Assembly: GCA_030710605.1 (NCBI GenBank)
Contig: CP092882.1
Coordinates: 2,995,319-3,059,318, forward strand
DNA: 64,000 nt
Direction: 5' to 3'
DNA from: Cordylochernes scorpioides
Taxonomy: Eukaryota > Arthropoda > Arachnida > Pseudoscorpiones > Chernetidae
A model generated the notes under the pieces. That model saw only the letters and a list, made by a program, of their open reading frames with translations, did not search any database and had not been told where the DNA came from. Shown here in pieces: positions 1 to 14,600 of this stretch; position 1 is the stretch's first letter; each line of letters begins with the position of its first letter. Position numbers and translations under genes: made by a program.

Positions 1-270
1 GCTGTCACATTTTGAGTGGAAATATTGTGAAATTGGAGAGGTTTGAGTCATTCACTTCCCCCACAATGGGGGGTTTCCTCCCTCCCTCCCTCTTGTTTTG
101 TTTTACCCCCACCCAGTGACATCATCACTGTAGGATGGATAGATTTTTTTTCCAACTCTGTGATGGAAGAAATTATACCAACTTTGTGTAAGATTTTTTT
201 ATAAATGACATCTTCCTTACTGCAATGTAAGGCACAGCCAAAGGATCAGAATTTTCAGTTGATTCAAAAG

Positions 271-365
271 TTATGGTGTTGAATTATAGTCGGTTGAATT
301 AAAGTTGGTGTTGAATTATAGTCGGTTGAATTAAAGTTGGTGTTGAATTATAGTCGGTTGAATTG
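271..365. repeat. 32-bp tandem repeat, three copies
   Basis: A 32-bp unit containing gaattatagtcggttgaatt is repeated three times. Similar sequence occurs once near 45160-45210 and near 61640-61740, so the array probably grew inside a dispersed element. No gene is seen between 1 and 2,658. Confidence 0.8.
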
Positions 366-722
366 AGGAAATTAGGATTAAGATCAACTGTTGAATAATA
401 ATTGAATACTGTATGTTGGAAGGGCTTGGCTCATCAGTGGTCCCAGTGGTTTTGCCAATTCACCAGTCCGCTATGATATTGCATCTAATTATTTTGTTGT
501 TGTGGTAGATCAGACAGATATATATAGGTCTGTCAATCTCCAATAGAACCTGTAGATTGACTCGTTCTATACATTATTTCTTCTTCCTCCTGAGGCCACC
601 ACCAAGCTGGCTTGACAAGTATCACAGAGTTTGTCCGTTTCACTGCCACCTTCCAGGGTATCTAAATAGGAGAGTTTCTGTATTAATAAATAAATAAATA
701 AACTTTATTCAAACTCTTATTA

Positions 723-925
723 TCTACAAGAAAAAAAGCCCTAATCCAAATAAATCGATAGTGTGTGACGTTTCGATAACAGTGTTATTACCATAAATGA
801 CTCATTTATTCTTTTGTTTGATGATGGTAACAACACTGTTACCGAAACGTCACACACTATTAAATTATTTGGATTAGGTCTTATTTTCTTGTAACTATAA
901 TCTATGATCCAAATTGTGCTTCATC
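723..925. mobile_element. Foldback MITE, family 1 (GTGTGTGACGTTTCGG type)
   Basis: Two long inverted arms (ccaaataaa...gtgtgtgacgtttcg and its reverse complement) flank a short centre. The outer part reads ataatctatgatccaaattg. This is the commonest repeat family in the window. It has no coding sequence, so it is non-autonomous. Confidence 0.75.
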
Positions 926-941
926 ATCCCAACTTATTACA

Positions 942-1073
942 GTCAAACTTGGATAATTCAAAGCCCAAGGAACCAAAAAAAAAAAAGCAAATTATCCAAA
1001 AATTTGAATTAAAAACGGAAATTCTAGGAACCAAGATAAATATTCAAATGAAAGACTAAAGTTCTACTGTATT
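942..1073. mobile_element. MITE with CAGTMRAACTTGGATAATTCRAA-type ends, degraded
   Basis: The ends are cagtcaaacttggataattc and a diverged inverse ending in ctactgta. A better copy with TA target duplication lies at 55151-55323. Confidence 0.6.
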
Positions 1074-1842
1074 ATATTTTTCAATTGTTAAATAAAATGG
1101 CCCAAGTTTGCTTTGTGTTGTTTTATAAGGATGAGTGAGAATGATCCTGTGAATGGCACGACATATAAACATCTCTACAGGGGGTATAGTGCTGTGATGA
1201 TTGGCAGAGTTTTCCACACAGTGGCAGTAGGATCTACTGGGGAAGAACCGGTCCAGAACAAAAGCTTGTGTTTAAGAAGAAAAAAACATTGAGCATTGTC
1301 TTCCATCTATATACTTTGTATTTATTTTATGGTAGTTTTAATAAAGGCCAACACCTCTTGTTAAAACATTTGATACTTTTTATGTTTAACCACAGAACTT
1401 ACAAATGTTAGAACTAAGTTGATGTTATAACAAGATGTGTTGATTTTCCACACCCCCATATATTATCTCTATAAAATTGTTGCTGCCTTAAAATGACAAC
1501 ATAAAGAAAATCTATGTGCATGTGATGATATTTGAAACGGATATTTAACAAATAATTTTGTGGAACATAATTCTTGGGAATAGTGTGGTTTGGACAAAAG
1601 TAAAAAAGGAAGCCACCTTTCTTAAATAATTTCTCTCCCAACCTTCCTTCAGCTAGCTGGTCAACTAACTGGGTAGGTAGATGGCTTCAATTCATCTCTC
1701 TAGCCTCTCAAAATTGTGACCTTTTACTGCATTGGTCCCTAGCTTCTTTTTGGTTCTTAACCTTCCAAGACTGAATTCTGGAGGTCGTATTCTTTACAAC
1801 AGACTAGTACTTTCTTTGGTTCCTTAAATATTCCAATACTGT

Positions 1843-2144
1843 TTTGTTTTTTGCTTATCCCTAGCATACGTGGTACAGGCCATGATAATCATGGTGAGTA
1901 GAAGTAGGCAACTGCTTTTACTGTAAGTGGACCACATGTCTACACATGTGAAAAGAAGTTCAACTTTGCACTTACAAATGTGCCAGAGCCCCGTTTGGTT
2001 ACTTGCGCTCGCTGGTGGGGTTGGACTTTTGCAAGAATCGGGGGCCATTGGAGCATTTTTTTAAACATAAAAAAGTGCCCAATGCGGGAATCAAACCCGG
2101 GTCGTAGCGGTCAAAAACCAACGGCTTAGACCATCCTTCCACCT
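1843..2144 (-). mobile_element. tRNA-derived SINE, about 300 bp (SINE-A)
   Basis: On the minus strand a tRNA-like head carries a B-box-like motif (gggtttgattccc). A spacer and a unique body (gtgcaaagt, tacccaccatgattatcatg type) follow, with the 3' end near agggataagcaaaaaa. Many copies of the same family occur across the window, which supports retroposition. Confidence 0.75.
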
Positions 2145-2594
2145 ATTCCAATATTGTTCAGCAGGAGAGCCTTTAATCAGTCTAATTCAATAGTGTGATC
2201 AACTGTTTCTTTATGGAATTTGTTAAAGATTATATTCTGGGAAAGCCCAATTTTGGAGGACTGTTCCAGTGTGGCCATGGTCAAGACAGATATCCCGAGG
2301 GCCAGTCTTGGAATTCAAATTTATAAGATGTGAGAGTGGGAAGTCAGTTTTAGTTGAAGGAATTAATATTTTAAAATAGAATTGGGAAGAATTGTTGTCA
2401 AAAATGAATATGTATTGAGTGAACATCTTGGTTTATATTAGACTTTAACCTTAAATAACAGGCTTCTAGAAATTTACAAATACCTCAGTAAAGGAAATTT
2501 AGTTGTGGAGCTAAAATGTTAAAAGGCACACACACACACAATAACATGTCTGCCAGCTATAACATAATAAATACAAGAATTAAACACCAATGTT

Positions 2595-2658
2595 TCTTTT
2601 ACTGCACTCCTTACTGCAATGATTAATAGTGGGAGGGCTCATCAATGGTGAATACTCC
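2595..2658 (+). mobile_element. Fragment of foldback MITE family 3, left flank of the satellite
   Basis: The sequence ttactgcaatgattaatagt followed by gagggctcatca...ggtgaa matches one arm of the family seen at 34826-34930, 39800-39960 and 60700-60900. The satellite starts directly after it at cagagctctaatactg. Confidence 0.6.
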
Positions 2659-5600
2659 CAGAGCTCTAATACTGTATTGTACAAATATATGGGTGAAGGA
2701 TGGAATCTATGCATACAGCTCTAATACTGTATTGTACAATTATATGGGTGAAGGATGGAATCTATGCACACAGCTCTAATACTGTATTGTACAATTATAT
2801 GGGTGAAGGATGGAATCTATGCATACAGCTCTAATACTGTATTGTACAATTATATGGGTGAAGGATGGAATCTATGCATACAGCTCTAATACTGTATTGT
2901 ACAAATATATGGGTGAAGGATGGAATCTATGCATACAGCTCTAATACTGTATTGTACAATTATATGGGTGAAGGATGGAATCTATGCATACAGCTCTAAT
3001 ACTGTATTGTACAATTATATGGGTGAAGGATGGAATCTATGCATACAGCTCTAATACTGTATTGTACAATTATATGGGTGAAGGATGGAATCTATGCATA
3101 CAGCTCTAATACTGTATTGTACAATTATATGGGTGAAGGATGGAATCTATGCATACAGCTCTAATACTGTATTGTACAAATATATGGGTGAAGGATGGAA
3201 TCTATGCATACAGCTCTAATACTGTATTGTACAATTATATGGGTGAAGGATGGAATCTATGCATACAGCTCTAATACTGTATTGTACAATTATATGGGTG
3301 AAGGATGGAATCTATGCATACAGCTCTAATACTGTATTGTACAAATATATGGGTGAAGGATGGAATCTATGCATACAGCTCTAATACTGTATTGTACAAT
3401 TATATGGGTGAAGGATGGAATCTATGCATACAGCTCTAATACTGTATTGTACAATTATATGGGTGAAGGATGGAATCTATGCATACAGCTCTAATACTGT
3501 ATTGTACAATTATATGGGTGAAGGATGGAATCTATGCATACAGCTCTAATACTGTATTGTACAATTATATGGGTGAAGGATGGAATCTATGCATACAGCT
3601 CTAATACTGTATTGTACAATTATATGGGTGAAGGATGGAATCTATGCATACAGCTCTAATACTGTATTGTACAATTATATGGGTGAAGGATGGAATCTAT
3701 GCATACAGCTCTAATACTGTATTGTACAATTATATGGGTGAAGGATGGAATCTATGCATACAGCTCTAATACTGTATTGTACAAATATATGGGTGAAGGA
3801 TGGAATCTATGCATACAGCTCTAATACTGTATTGTACAATTATATGGGTGAAGGATGGAATCTATGCATACAGCTCTAATACTGTATTGTACAATTATAT
3901 GGGTGAAGGATGGAATCTATGCACACAGCTCTAATACTGTATCGTACAATTATATGGGTGAAGGATGGAATCTATGCATACAGCTCTAATACTGTATCGT
4001 ACAATTATATGGGTGAAGGATGGAATCTATGCATACAGCTCTAATACTGTATCGTACAATTATATGGGTGAAGGATGGAATCTATGCATACAGCTCTAAT
4101 ACTGTATTGTACAATTATATGGGTGAAGGATGGAATCTATGCATACAGCTCTAATACTGTATCGTACAATTATATGGGTGAAGGATGGAATCTATGCACA
4201 CAGCTCTAATACTGTATTGTACAATTATATGGGTGAAGGATGGAATCTATGCATACAGCTCTAATACTGTATTGTACAATTATATGGGTGAAGGATGGAA
4301 TCTATGCACACAGCTCTAATACTGTATCGTACAATTATATGGGTGAAGGATGGAATCTATGCATACAGCTCTAATACTGTATCGTACAATTATATGGGTG
4401 AAGGATGGAATCTATGCATACAGCTCTAATACTGTATTGTACAATTATATGGGTGAAGGATGGAATCTATGCATACAGCTCTAATACTGTATTGTACAAT
4501 TATATGGGTGAAGGATGGAATCTATGCACACAGCTCTAATACTGTATTGTACAATTATATGGGTGAAGGATGGAATCTATGCATACAGCTCTAATACTGT
4601 ATTGTACAATTATATGGGTGAAGGATGGAATCTATGCATACAGCTCTAATACTGTATTGTACAATTATATGGGTGAAGGATGGAATCTATGCATACAGCT
4701 CTAATACTGTATTGTACAATTATATGGGTGAAGGATGGAATCTATGCACAACAGCTCTAATACTGTATTGTACATTATATGGGTGAGGATGGAATCTATG
4801 CAACACAGCTCTAATACTGTATTGTACAATTATATGGGTGACGGATGGAATCTATGCACACAGCTCTAATACTGTATTGCTACAATTATATGGGTGAAGG
4901 ATGGAAATTCTATGATACCAGCTCTAATACATGTTATCGTAACAATTTTATGTCGTGAAGGATGGAATCTATGCACACCAGCTTAATATGTATTGTACAA
5001 TTATATGGGTGAAGGATGGAATTATGCATTACAGCTCTAATACTGTATTGTACAAATATATGGGTGAAGGATGGAATCTATGCATACAGCTCTAATTCTG
5101 TATTGTACAATTATATGGGTGAAGGATGGAATCTTTGCACAAAGCTCTAATACTGTATTGTTACAATTATATGGGTGAAGGATGGAATCTATGCATTACA
5201 GCTCTAATACTGTATTGTACAATTATATGGGTGAAGGATGGATTATGCATACAGCTCTAATACTGTATTCGTACAATTATATGGGTGAAGGATGGATCTA
5301 TGCAATACAGCTATAATACTGTATTGTACAATTATTATGGGTGAAGGATGGAATCTATGCATACAGCTCTAATACTGTATTGTACAATTATATGGGTGAA
5401 GGATGGAATCTATGCATACAGCTCTAATACTGTATTGTACAATTATATGGGTGAAGGATGGGAATCTATGATACAGCTCTAATACTGTATTGTACAATTA
5501 TATAGGTGAAGGATGGAATCTATGCACTACAGCTCTAATACTGTATTGTACAATTATATGGGTGAAGGATGGAATCTATGCACTACAGCTCTAATACTGT

Positions 5601-8600
5601 ATTGTACAATTATATGGGTGAAGGATGGAATCTATGCACACAGCTCTAATACTGTATTGTACAATTATATGGGTGAAGGATGGAATCTATGCATACAGCT
5701 CTAATACTGTATTGTACAATTATATGGGTGAAGGATGGAATCTATGCATACAGCTCTAATACTGTATCGTACAATTATATGGGTGAAGGATGGAATCTAT
5801 GCACACAGCTCTAATACTGTATTGTACAATTATATGGGTGAAGGATGGAATCTATGCATACAGCTCTAATACTGTATTGTACAATTATATGGGTGAAGGA
5901 TGGAATCTATGCACACAGCTCTAATACTGTATCGTACAATTATATGGGGTGAAGGATGGAATCTATGCACACAGCTCTAATACTGTATCGTACAATTATA
6001 TGGGTGAAGGATGGAATCTATGCATACAGCTCTAATACTGTATCGTACAATTATATGGGTGAAGGATGGAATCTATGCATACAGCTCTAATACTGTATCG
6101 TACAATTATATGGGTGAAGGATGGAATCTATGCATACAGCTCTAATACTGTATTGTACAATTATATGGGTGAAGGATGGAATCTATGCACACAGCTCTAA
6201 TACTGTATTGTACAATTATATGGGTGAAGGATGGAATCTATGCATACAGCTCTAATACTGTATTGTACAATTATATGGGTGAAGGATGGAATCTATGCAT
6301 ACAGCTCTAATACTGTATTGTACAATTATATGGGTGAAGGATGGAATCTATGCACACAGCTCTAATACTGTATCGTACAATTATATGGGTGAAGGATGGA
6401 ATCTATGCACACAGCTCTAATACTGTATCGTACAATTATATGGGTGAAGGATGGAATCTATGCACACAGCTCTAATACTGTATCGTACAATTATATGGGT
6501 GAAGGATGGAATCTATGCACACAGCTCTAATACTGTATCGTACAATTATATGGGTGAAGGATGGAATCTATGCACACAGCTCTAATACTGTATTGTACAA
6601 TTATATGGGTGAAGGATGGAATCTATGCATACAGCTCTAATACTGTATTGTACAATTATATGGGTGAAGGATGGAATCTATGCATACAGCTCTAATACTG
6701 TATTGTACAATTATATGGGTGAAGGATGGAATCTATGCATACAGCTCTAATACTGTATTGTACAAATATATGGGTGAAGGATGGAATCTATGCATACAGC
6801 TCTAATACTGTATTGTACAATTATATGGGTGAAGGATGGAATCTATGCATACAGCTCTAATACTGTATTGTACAATTATATGGGTGAAGGATGGAATCTA
6901 TGCATACAGCTCTAATACTGTATTGTACAATTATATGGGTGAAGGATGGAATCTATGCATACAGCTCTAATACTGTATTGTACAATTATATAGGTGAAGG
7001 ATGGAATCTATGCATACAGCTCTAATACTGTATTGTACAATTATATGGGTGAAGGATGGAATCTATGCACACAGCTCTAATACTGTATTGTACAATTATA
7101 TGGGTGAAGGATGGAATCTATGCACACAGCTCTAATACTGTATTGTACAATTATATGGGTGAAGGATGGAATCTATGCATACAGCTCTAATACTGTATTG
7201 TACAATTATATGGGTGAAGGATGGAATCTATGCATACAGCTCTAATACTGTATCGTACAATTATATGGGTGAAGGATGGAATCTATGCACACAGCTCTAA
7301 TACTGTATTGTACAATTATATGGGTGAAGGATGGAATCTATGCATACAGCTCTAATACTGTATTGTACAATTATATGGGTGAAGGATGGAATCTATGCAC
7401 ACAGCTCTAATACTGTATCGTACAATTATATGGGTGAAGGATGGAATCTATGCACACAGCTCTAATACTGTATCGTACAATTATATGGGTGAAGGATGGA
7501 ATCTATGCATACAGCTCTAATACTGTATCGTACAATTATATGGGTGAAGGATGGAATCTATGCATACAGCTCTAATACTGTATCGTACAATTATATGGGT
7601 GAAGGATGGAATCTATGCATACAGCTCTAATACGGTATTGTACAATTATATGGGTGAAGGATGGAATCTATGCACACAGCTCTAATACTGTATTGTACAA
7701 TTATATGGGTGAAGGATGGAATCTATGCATACAGCTCTAATACTGTATTGTACAATTATATGGGTGAAGGATGGAATCTATGCATACAGCTCTAATACTG
7801 TATTGTACAATTATATGGGTGAAGGATGGGAATCTATGCACACAGCTCTAATACTGTATCGTACAATTATATGGGTGAAGGATGGAATCTATGCACACAG
7901 CTCTAATACTGTATCGTAACAATTATATGGGTGAAGGATGGAATCTATGCACACAGCTCTAATACTGTATCGTACAATTATATGGGTGAAGGATGGAATC
8001 TATGCACACAGCTCTAATACTGTATCGTACAATTATATGGGTGAAGGATGGAATCTATGCACTACAGCTCTAATACTGTATCGTACAATTATATGGGTGA
8101 AGGATGGAATCTATGCACACAGCTCTAATACTGTATTGTACAATTATATGGGTGAAGGATGGAATCTATGCATACAGCTCTAATACTGTATTGTACAATT
8201 ATATGGGTGAAGGATGGAATCTATGCATACAGCTCTAATACTGTATTGTACAATTATATGGGTGAAGGATGGAATCTATGCATACAGCTCTAATACTGTA
8301 TTGTACAAATATATGGGTGAAGGATGGAATCTATGCATACAGCTCTAATACTGTATTGTACAATTATATGGGTGAAGGATGGAATCTATGCATACAGCTC
8401 TAATACTGTATTGTACAATTATATGGGTGAAGGATGGAATCTATGCATACAGCTCTAATACTGTATTGTACAATTATATGGGTGAAGGATGGAATCTATG
8501 CATACAGCTCTAATACTGTATTGTACAATTATATAGGGTGAAGGATGGAATCTATGCATACAGCTCTAATACTGTATTGTACAATTATATGGGTGAAGGA

Positions 8601-11600
8601 TGGAATCTATGCACACAGCTCTAATACTGTAATGTACAATTATATGGGTGAAGGATGGAATCTATGCATACAGCTCTAATACTGTTATTGTACAATTATA
8701 TGGGTGAAGGATGGAATCTATGCATACAGCTCTAATACTGTATTGTACAATTATATGGGTGAAGGATGGAATCTATGCATACAGCTCTAATACTGTATCG
8801 TACAATTATATGGGTGAAGGATGGAATCTATGCACACAGCTCTAATACTGTATTGTACAATTATATGGGTGAAGGATGGAATCTATGCATACAGCTCTAA
8901 TACTGTATTGTACAATTATATGGGTGAAGGATGGAATCTATGCACACAGCTCTAATACTGTATCGTACAATTATATGGGTGAAGGATGGAATCTATGCAC
9001 ACAGCTCTAATACTGTATCGTACAATTATATGGGTGAAGGATGGAATCTATGCATACAGCTCTAATACTGTATCGTACAATTATATGGGTGAAGGATGGA
9101 ATCTATGCATACAGCTCTAATACTGTATCGTACAATTATATGGGTGAAGGATGGAATCTATGCATACAGCTCTAATACTGTATTGTACAATTATATGGGT
9201 GAAGGATGGAATCTATGCACACAGCTCTAATACTGTATTGTACAATTATATGGGTGAAGGATGGAATCTATGCATACAGCTCTAATACTGTATTGTACAA
9301 TTATATGGGTGAAGGATGGAATCTATGCATACAGCTCTAATACTGTATGGTACAATTATATGGGTGAAGGATGGAATCTATGCACACAGCTCTAATACTG
9401 TATCGTACAATTATATGGGTGAAGGATGGAATCTATGCACACAGCTCTAATACTGTATCGTACAATTATATGGGTGAAGGATGGAATCTATGCACACAGC
9501 TCTAATACTGTATCGTACAATTATATGGGTGAAGGATGGAATCTATGCACACAGCTCTAATACTGTATCGTACAATTATATGGGTGAAGGATGGAATCTA
9601 TGCACACAGCTCTAATACTGTATTGTACAATTATATGGGTGAAGGATGGAATCTATGCATACAGCTCTAATACTGTATGTACAATTATATGGGTGAAGAT
9701 GGAATCTATGCATACAGCTCTAATACTGTATTGTACAATTATATGGGTGAAGGATGGAATCTATGCATACAGCTCTAATACTGTATTGTACAATTATATG
9801 GGTGAAGGATGGAATCTATGCATACAGCTCTAATACTGTATTGTACAATTATATGGTGTGAAGGATGGATCTATGCATACAGCTCTAATACTGTATTGTA
9901 CAATTTATTGGGTGAAGGATGGAATCTATGCATACAGCTCTAATACTGTATTGTACAATTATATGGGTGAAGGATGGAATCTATGCATACAGCTCTAATA
10001 CTGTATTGTACAATTATATGGGTGAAGGATGGAATCTATGCATACAGCTCTAATACTGTATTGTACAATTATATGGGTGAAGGATGGAATCTATGCATAC
10101 AGCTCTAATACTGTATTGTACAATTATATGGGTGAAGGATGGAATCTATGCATACAGCTCTAATACTGTATTGTACAATTATATGGGTGAAGGATGGAAT
10201 CTATGCATACAGCTCTAATACTGTATTGTACAATATAGGGTGAAGGATGGAATCTATGCATACAGCTCTAATACTGTATTGTACAATTATATGGGTGAAG
10301 GATGGAATCTATGCATACAGCTCTAATACTGTATTGTACAATTATATGGGTGAAGGATGGAATCTATGCATACAGCTCTAATACTGTATTGTACAAATTA
10401 TATGGGTGAAGGATGGAATCTATGCATACAGCTCTAATACTGTATTGTACAATTATATGGGTGAAGGATGGAATCTATGCATGCAGCTCTAATACTGTAT
10501 TGTACAATTATATGGGTGAAGGATGGAATCTATGCATACAGCTCTAATACTGTATGTACAATTATATGGGTGAAGGATGGAATCTATGCATACAGCTCTA
10601 ATACTGTATTGTACAATTATATGGGTGAAGGATGGAATCTATGCATACAGCTCTAATACTGTATTGTACAATTATATGGGTGAAGGATGGAATCTATGCA
10701 TACAGCTCTAATACTGTATTGTACAATTATATGGGTGAAGGATGGAATCTATGCATACAGCTCTAATACTGTATTGTACAATTATATGGGTGAAGGATGG
10801 AATCTATGCAATACAGCTCTAATACTGTATTGTACAATTATATGGGTGAAGGATGGAATCTATGCATACAGCTCTATTACTGTATTGTACAATTATATGG
10901 GTGAAGGATGGAATCTATGCATACAGCTCTAATACTGTATTGTACAATTATATGGGTGAAGGATGGAATCTATGCATACAGCTCTAATACTGTATTGTAC
11001 AATATATGGGTGAAGGATGGAATCTATGCATACAGCTCTAATACTGTATTGTACAAATATATGGGTGAAGGATGGAATCTATGCATACAGCTCTAATACT
11101 GTATTGAACAATTATAGGGTGAAGGATGGAATCTATGCATACAGCTCTAATACTGTATTGTACAATTATATGGGTGAAGGATGGAATCTAATGCATACAG
11201 CTCTAATACTGTATTGTACAATTATATGGTGAAGGATGGAATCTATGCATACAGCTCTAATACTGTATTGTACAATTAATGGGTGAAGGATGGAATCTAT
11301 GCATACAGCTCTAATTACTGTATTGTACATTATATGGGTGAAGGATGGAATCTATGCATACAGCTCTAATACTGTTTGTACAATTATATGGTTGAAGGAT
11401 GGAATCTATGCATACAGCTCTAATACTGTATTGTACAAATTATATGGGTGAAGGATGGTAATCTATGCAACAGCTCTAATACTGTATTGTACAATTATAT
11501 GGGTGAAGGATTGGAATCTATGCATACAGCTCTAATACTGTATCGTACAATTATATGGTGTGAAGGATGGAATCTATGCATACAGCTCTAATACTGTATT

Positions 11601-14600
11601 GTACAATTATATGGGTGAAGGATGGAATCAATGCATACAGCTCTAATACTGTATTGTACAATTATATGGGTGAAGGATGGAATCTATGCACTACAGCTCT
11701 AATACTGTATCGTACAATTATAGTGGTGGGAAGGATGGAATCTAATGCACACAGCTCTAATACTGTATAGTACAATTATATGGGTGAAGGATGGAATCTA
11801 TGCATACAGCTCTAATACTGTATGTACAATTATATGGGTGAAGGATGGAATCTATGCATACAGCTCTAATACTGTATCGTACAATTATATGGGTGAAGGA
11901 TGGAATCTATGCATACAGCTCTAATACTGTATTGTACAATTATATGGTGTGAAGGATGGAATCTATGCACACAGCTCTAATACTGTATTGTACAATTATA
12001 TGGGTGAAGGATGGAATCTATGCATACAGCTCTAATACTGTATTGTACAATTATATGGGTGAAGGATGGAATCTATGCATACAGCTCTAATACTGTATTG
12101 TACAATTATATGGGTGAAGGATGGAATCTATGCACACAGCTCTAATACTGTATCGTACAATTATATGGGTGAAGGATGGAATCTATGCACACAGCTCTAA
12201 TACTGTATCGTACAATTATATGGGTGAAGGATGGAATCTATGCACACGCCTCTAATACTGTATTGTACAATTTTATGGGTGAAGGATGGAATCTATGCAC
12301 ACAGCTCTAATACTGTATCGTACAATTATATGGGTGAAGGATGGAAATCTATGCACACGAGCTCTAATACTGTAATCGTACAAATATATGGGTGAAGGAT
12401 GGAATCTATGCACACAGCTCTAATACTGTATTGTACAATTATTGGGTGAAGTATGGAATCTATGCATACAGCTCTAATACTGTATTGTACAATTATATGG
12501 GTGAAGATGGAATCTATGCATACAGCTCTATACTGTATTGACAATTATATGGGTGAAGGATGGAATCTATGCATACAGCTCTAATACTGTATTGTACAAA
12601 TATATGGGTGAAGGATGGAATCTATGCATACAGTTCTAATACTGTATTGTTACAATTATATGGGTGAAGGATGGAATCTATGCATACAGCTCTAATACTG
12701 TATTGTACAATTATATGGGTGAAGGATGGAATCTATGCCATACAGCTCTAATACTGTATTGTACAATTATATGGGTGAAGGATGGAATCTATGCATACAG
12801 CTCTAATACTGTATTGTACAATTATATAGGTGAAGGATGGAATCTATGCATACAGCTCTAATACTGTATTGTACAATTATATGGGTGAAGGAAGGAATCT
12901 ATGCACACAGCTCTAATACTGCATTGTACAATTATATGGGTGAAGGATGGATCTATGCATACAGCTCTAATACTGTATTGTACAATTATATGGGTGAAGG
13001 ATGGAATCTATGCATTACAGCTCTAATACTGTATTGTACAATTATATGGGTGAAGGATGGAATCTATGCATACAGCTCTAATACTGTATCGTACAATTAT
13101 ATGGGTGAAGGATGGAATCTATGCACACAGCTCTAATACTGTATTGTACAATTATATGGGTGAAGGATGGAATCTATGCATACAGCTCTAATACTGTATT
13201 GTACAATTATATGGGTGAAGGATGGAATCTATGCACACAGCTCTAATACTGTATCGTACAATTATATGGGGTGAAGGATGGAATCTATGCACACAGCTCT
13301 AATACTGTATCGTACAATTATATGGGTGAAGGATGGAATCTATGCATACAGCTCTAATACTGTATCGTACAATTATATGGGTGAAGGATGGAATCTATGC
13401 ATACAGCTCTAATACTGTATCGTACAATTATATGGGTGAAGGATGGAATCTATGCATACAGCTCTAATACTGTATTGTACAATTATATGGGTGAAGGATG
13501 GAATCTATGCACACAGCTCGAATACGTATTGTACAATTATATGGGTGAAGGATGGAATCTATGCATACAGCTCTAATACTGTATGTACAATTATATGGGT
13601 GAAGGATGGAATCTATGCATACAGCTCTAATACTGTATTGTACAATTATATGGGTGAAGGATGGAATCTATGCACACAGCTCTAATACTGTATCTGTACA
13701 ATTATATGGGTGAAGGATGGAATCTATGCACACAGCTTCTAATACTGTATCGTACAATTATATGGGTGAAGGATGGAATCTATGCACACAGCTCTAATAC
13801 TGTATCGTACAATTATATGGGTGAAGGATGGAATCTATGCACACAGCTCTAATACTGTATCGTACAATTATATGGGTGAAGGATGGAATCTATGCCTACA
13901 GCTCTAATACTGTATTGTACAATTATATGGGTGAAGGATGGAATCTATGCATACAGCTCTTAATACTGTATTGTACAATTATATGGGTGAAGGATGGAAT
14001 CTATGCATACAGCTCTAATACTGTATTGTACAATTATATGGGTGAAGGATGGAATCTATGCATACAGCTCTAATACTGTATTGTACAATTATATGGGTGA
14101 AGGATGGAATCTATGCCATACAGCTCTAATACTGTATGTACAATTTATATGGGTGATGGATGGAATCTATGCATACAGCTCTAATACTGTATTGTACAAT
14201 TATATGGTGAAGGATGGAATCTATGCATTCAGCTCTAATACTGTATTGTACAATTATATTGGTGAAGGATGGAATCTATGCATACAGCTCTAATACTGTA
14301 TTGTACAATTATCTATGGGTGAAGGATGGAATCTATGCATACAGCTCTAATACTGTATTGTACAAATTATAATAGGTAGAGGATGGAATCTATGCATACA
14401 GCTCTAATACTGTATTGTACAATTTTATGGGTGAAGGATGGAATCTATGCATACAGCTCTATACCTGTATTGTACAATTATATGGGTGAAGGATGGAATC
14501 TAAGCATACAGCTCTAATACTGTATTGTACAATTATATGGAGTGAAGGATGGAATCTATGCATACAGCTCTAATAATGTATTGTACAATTATATGGGTGA

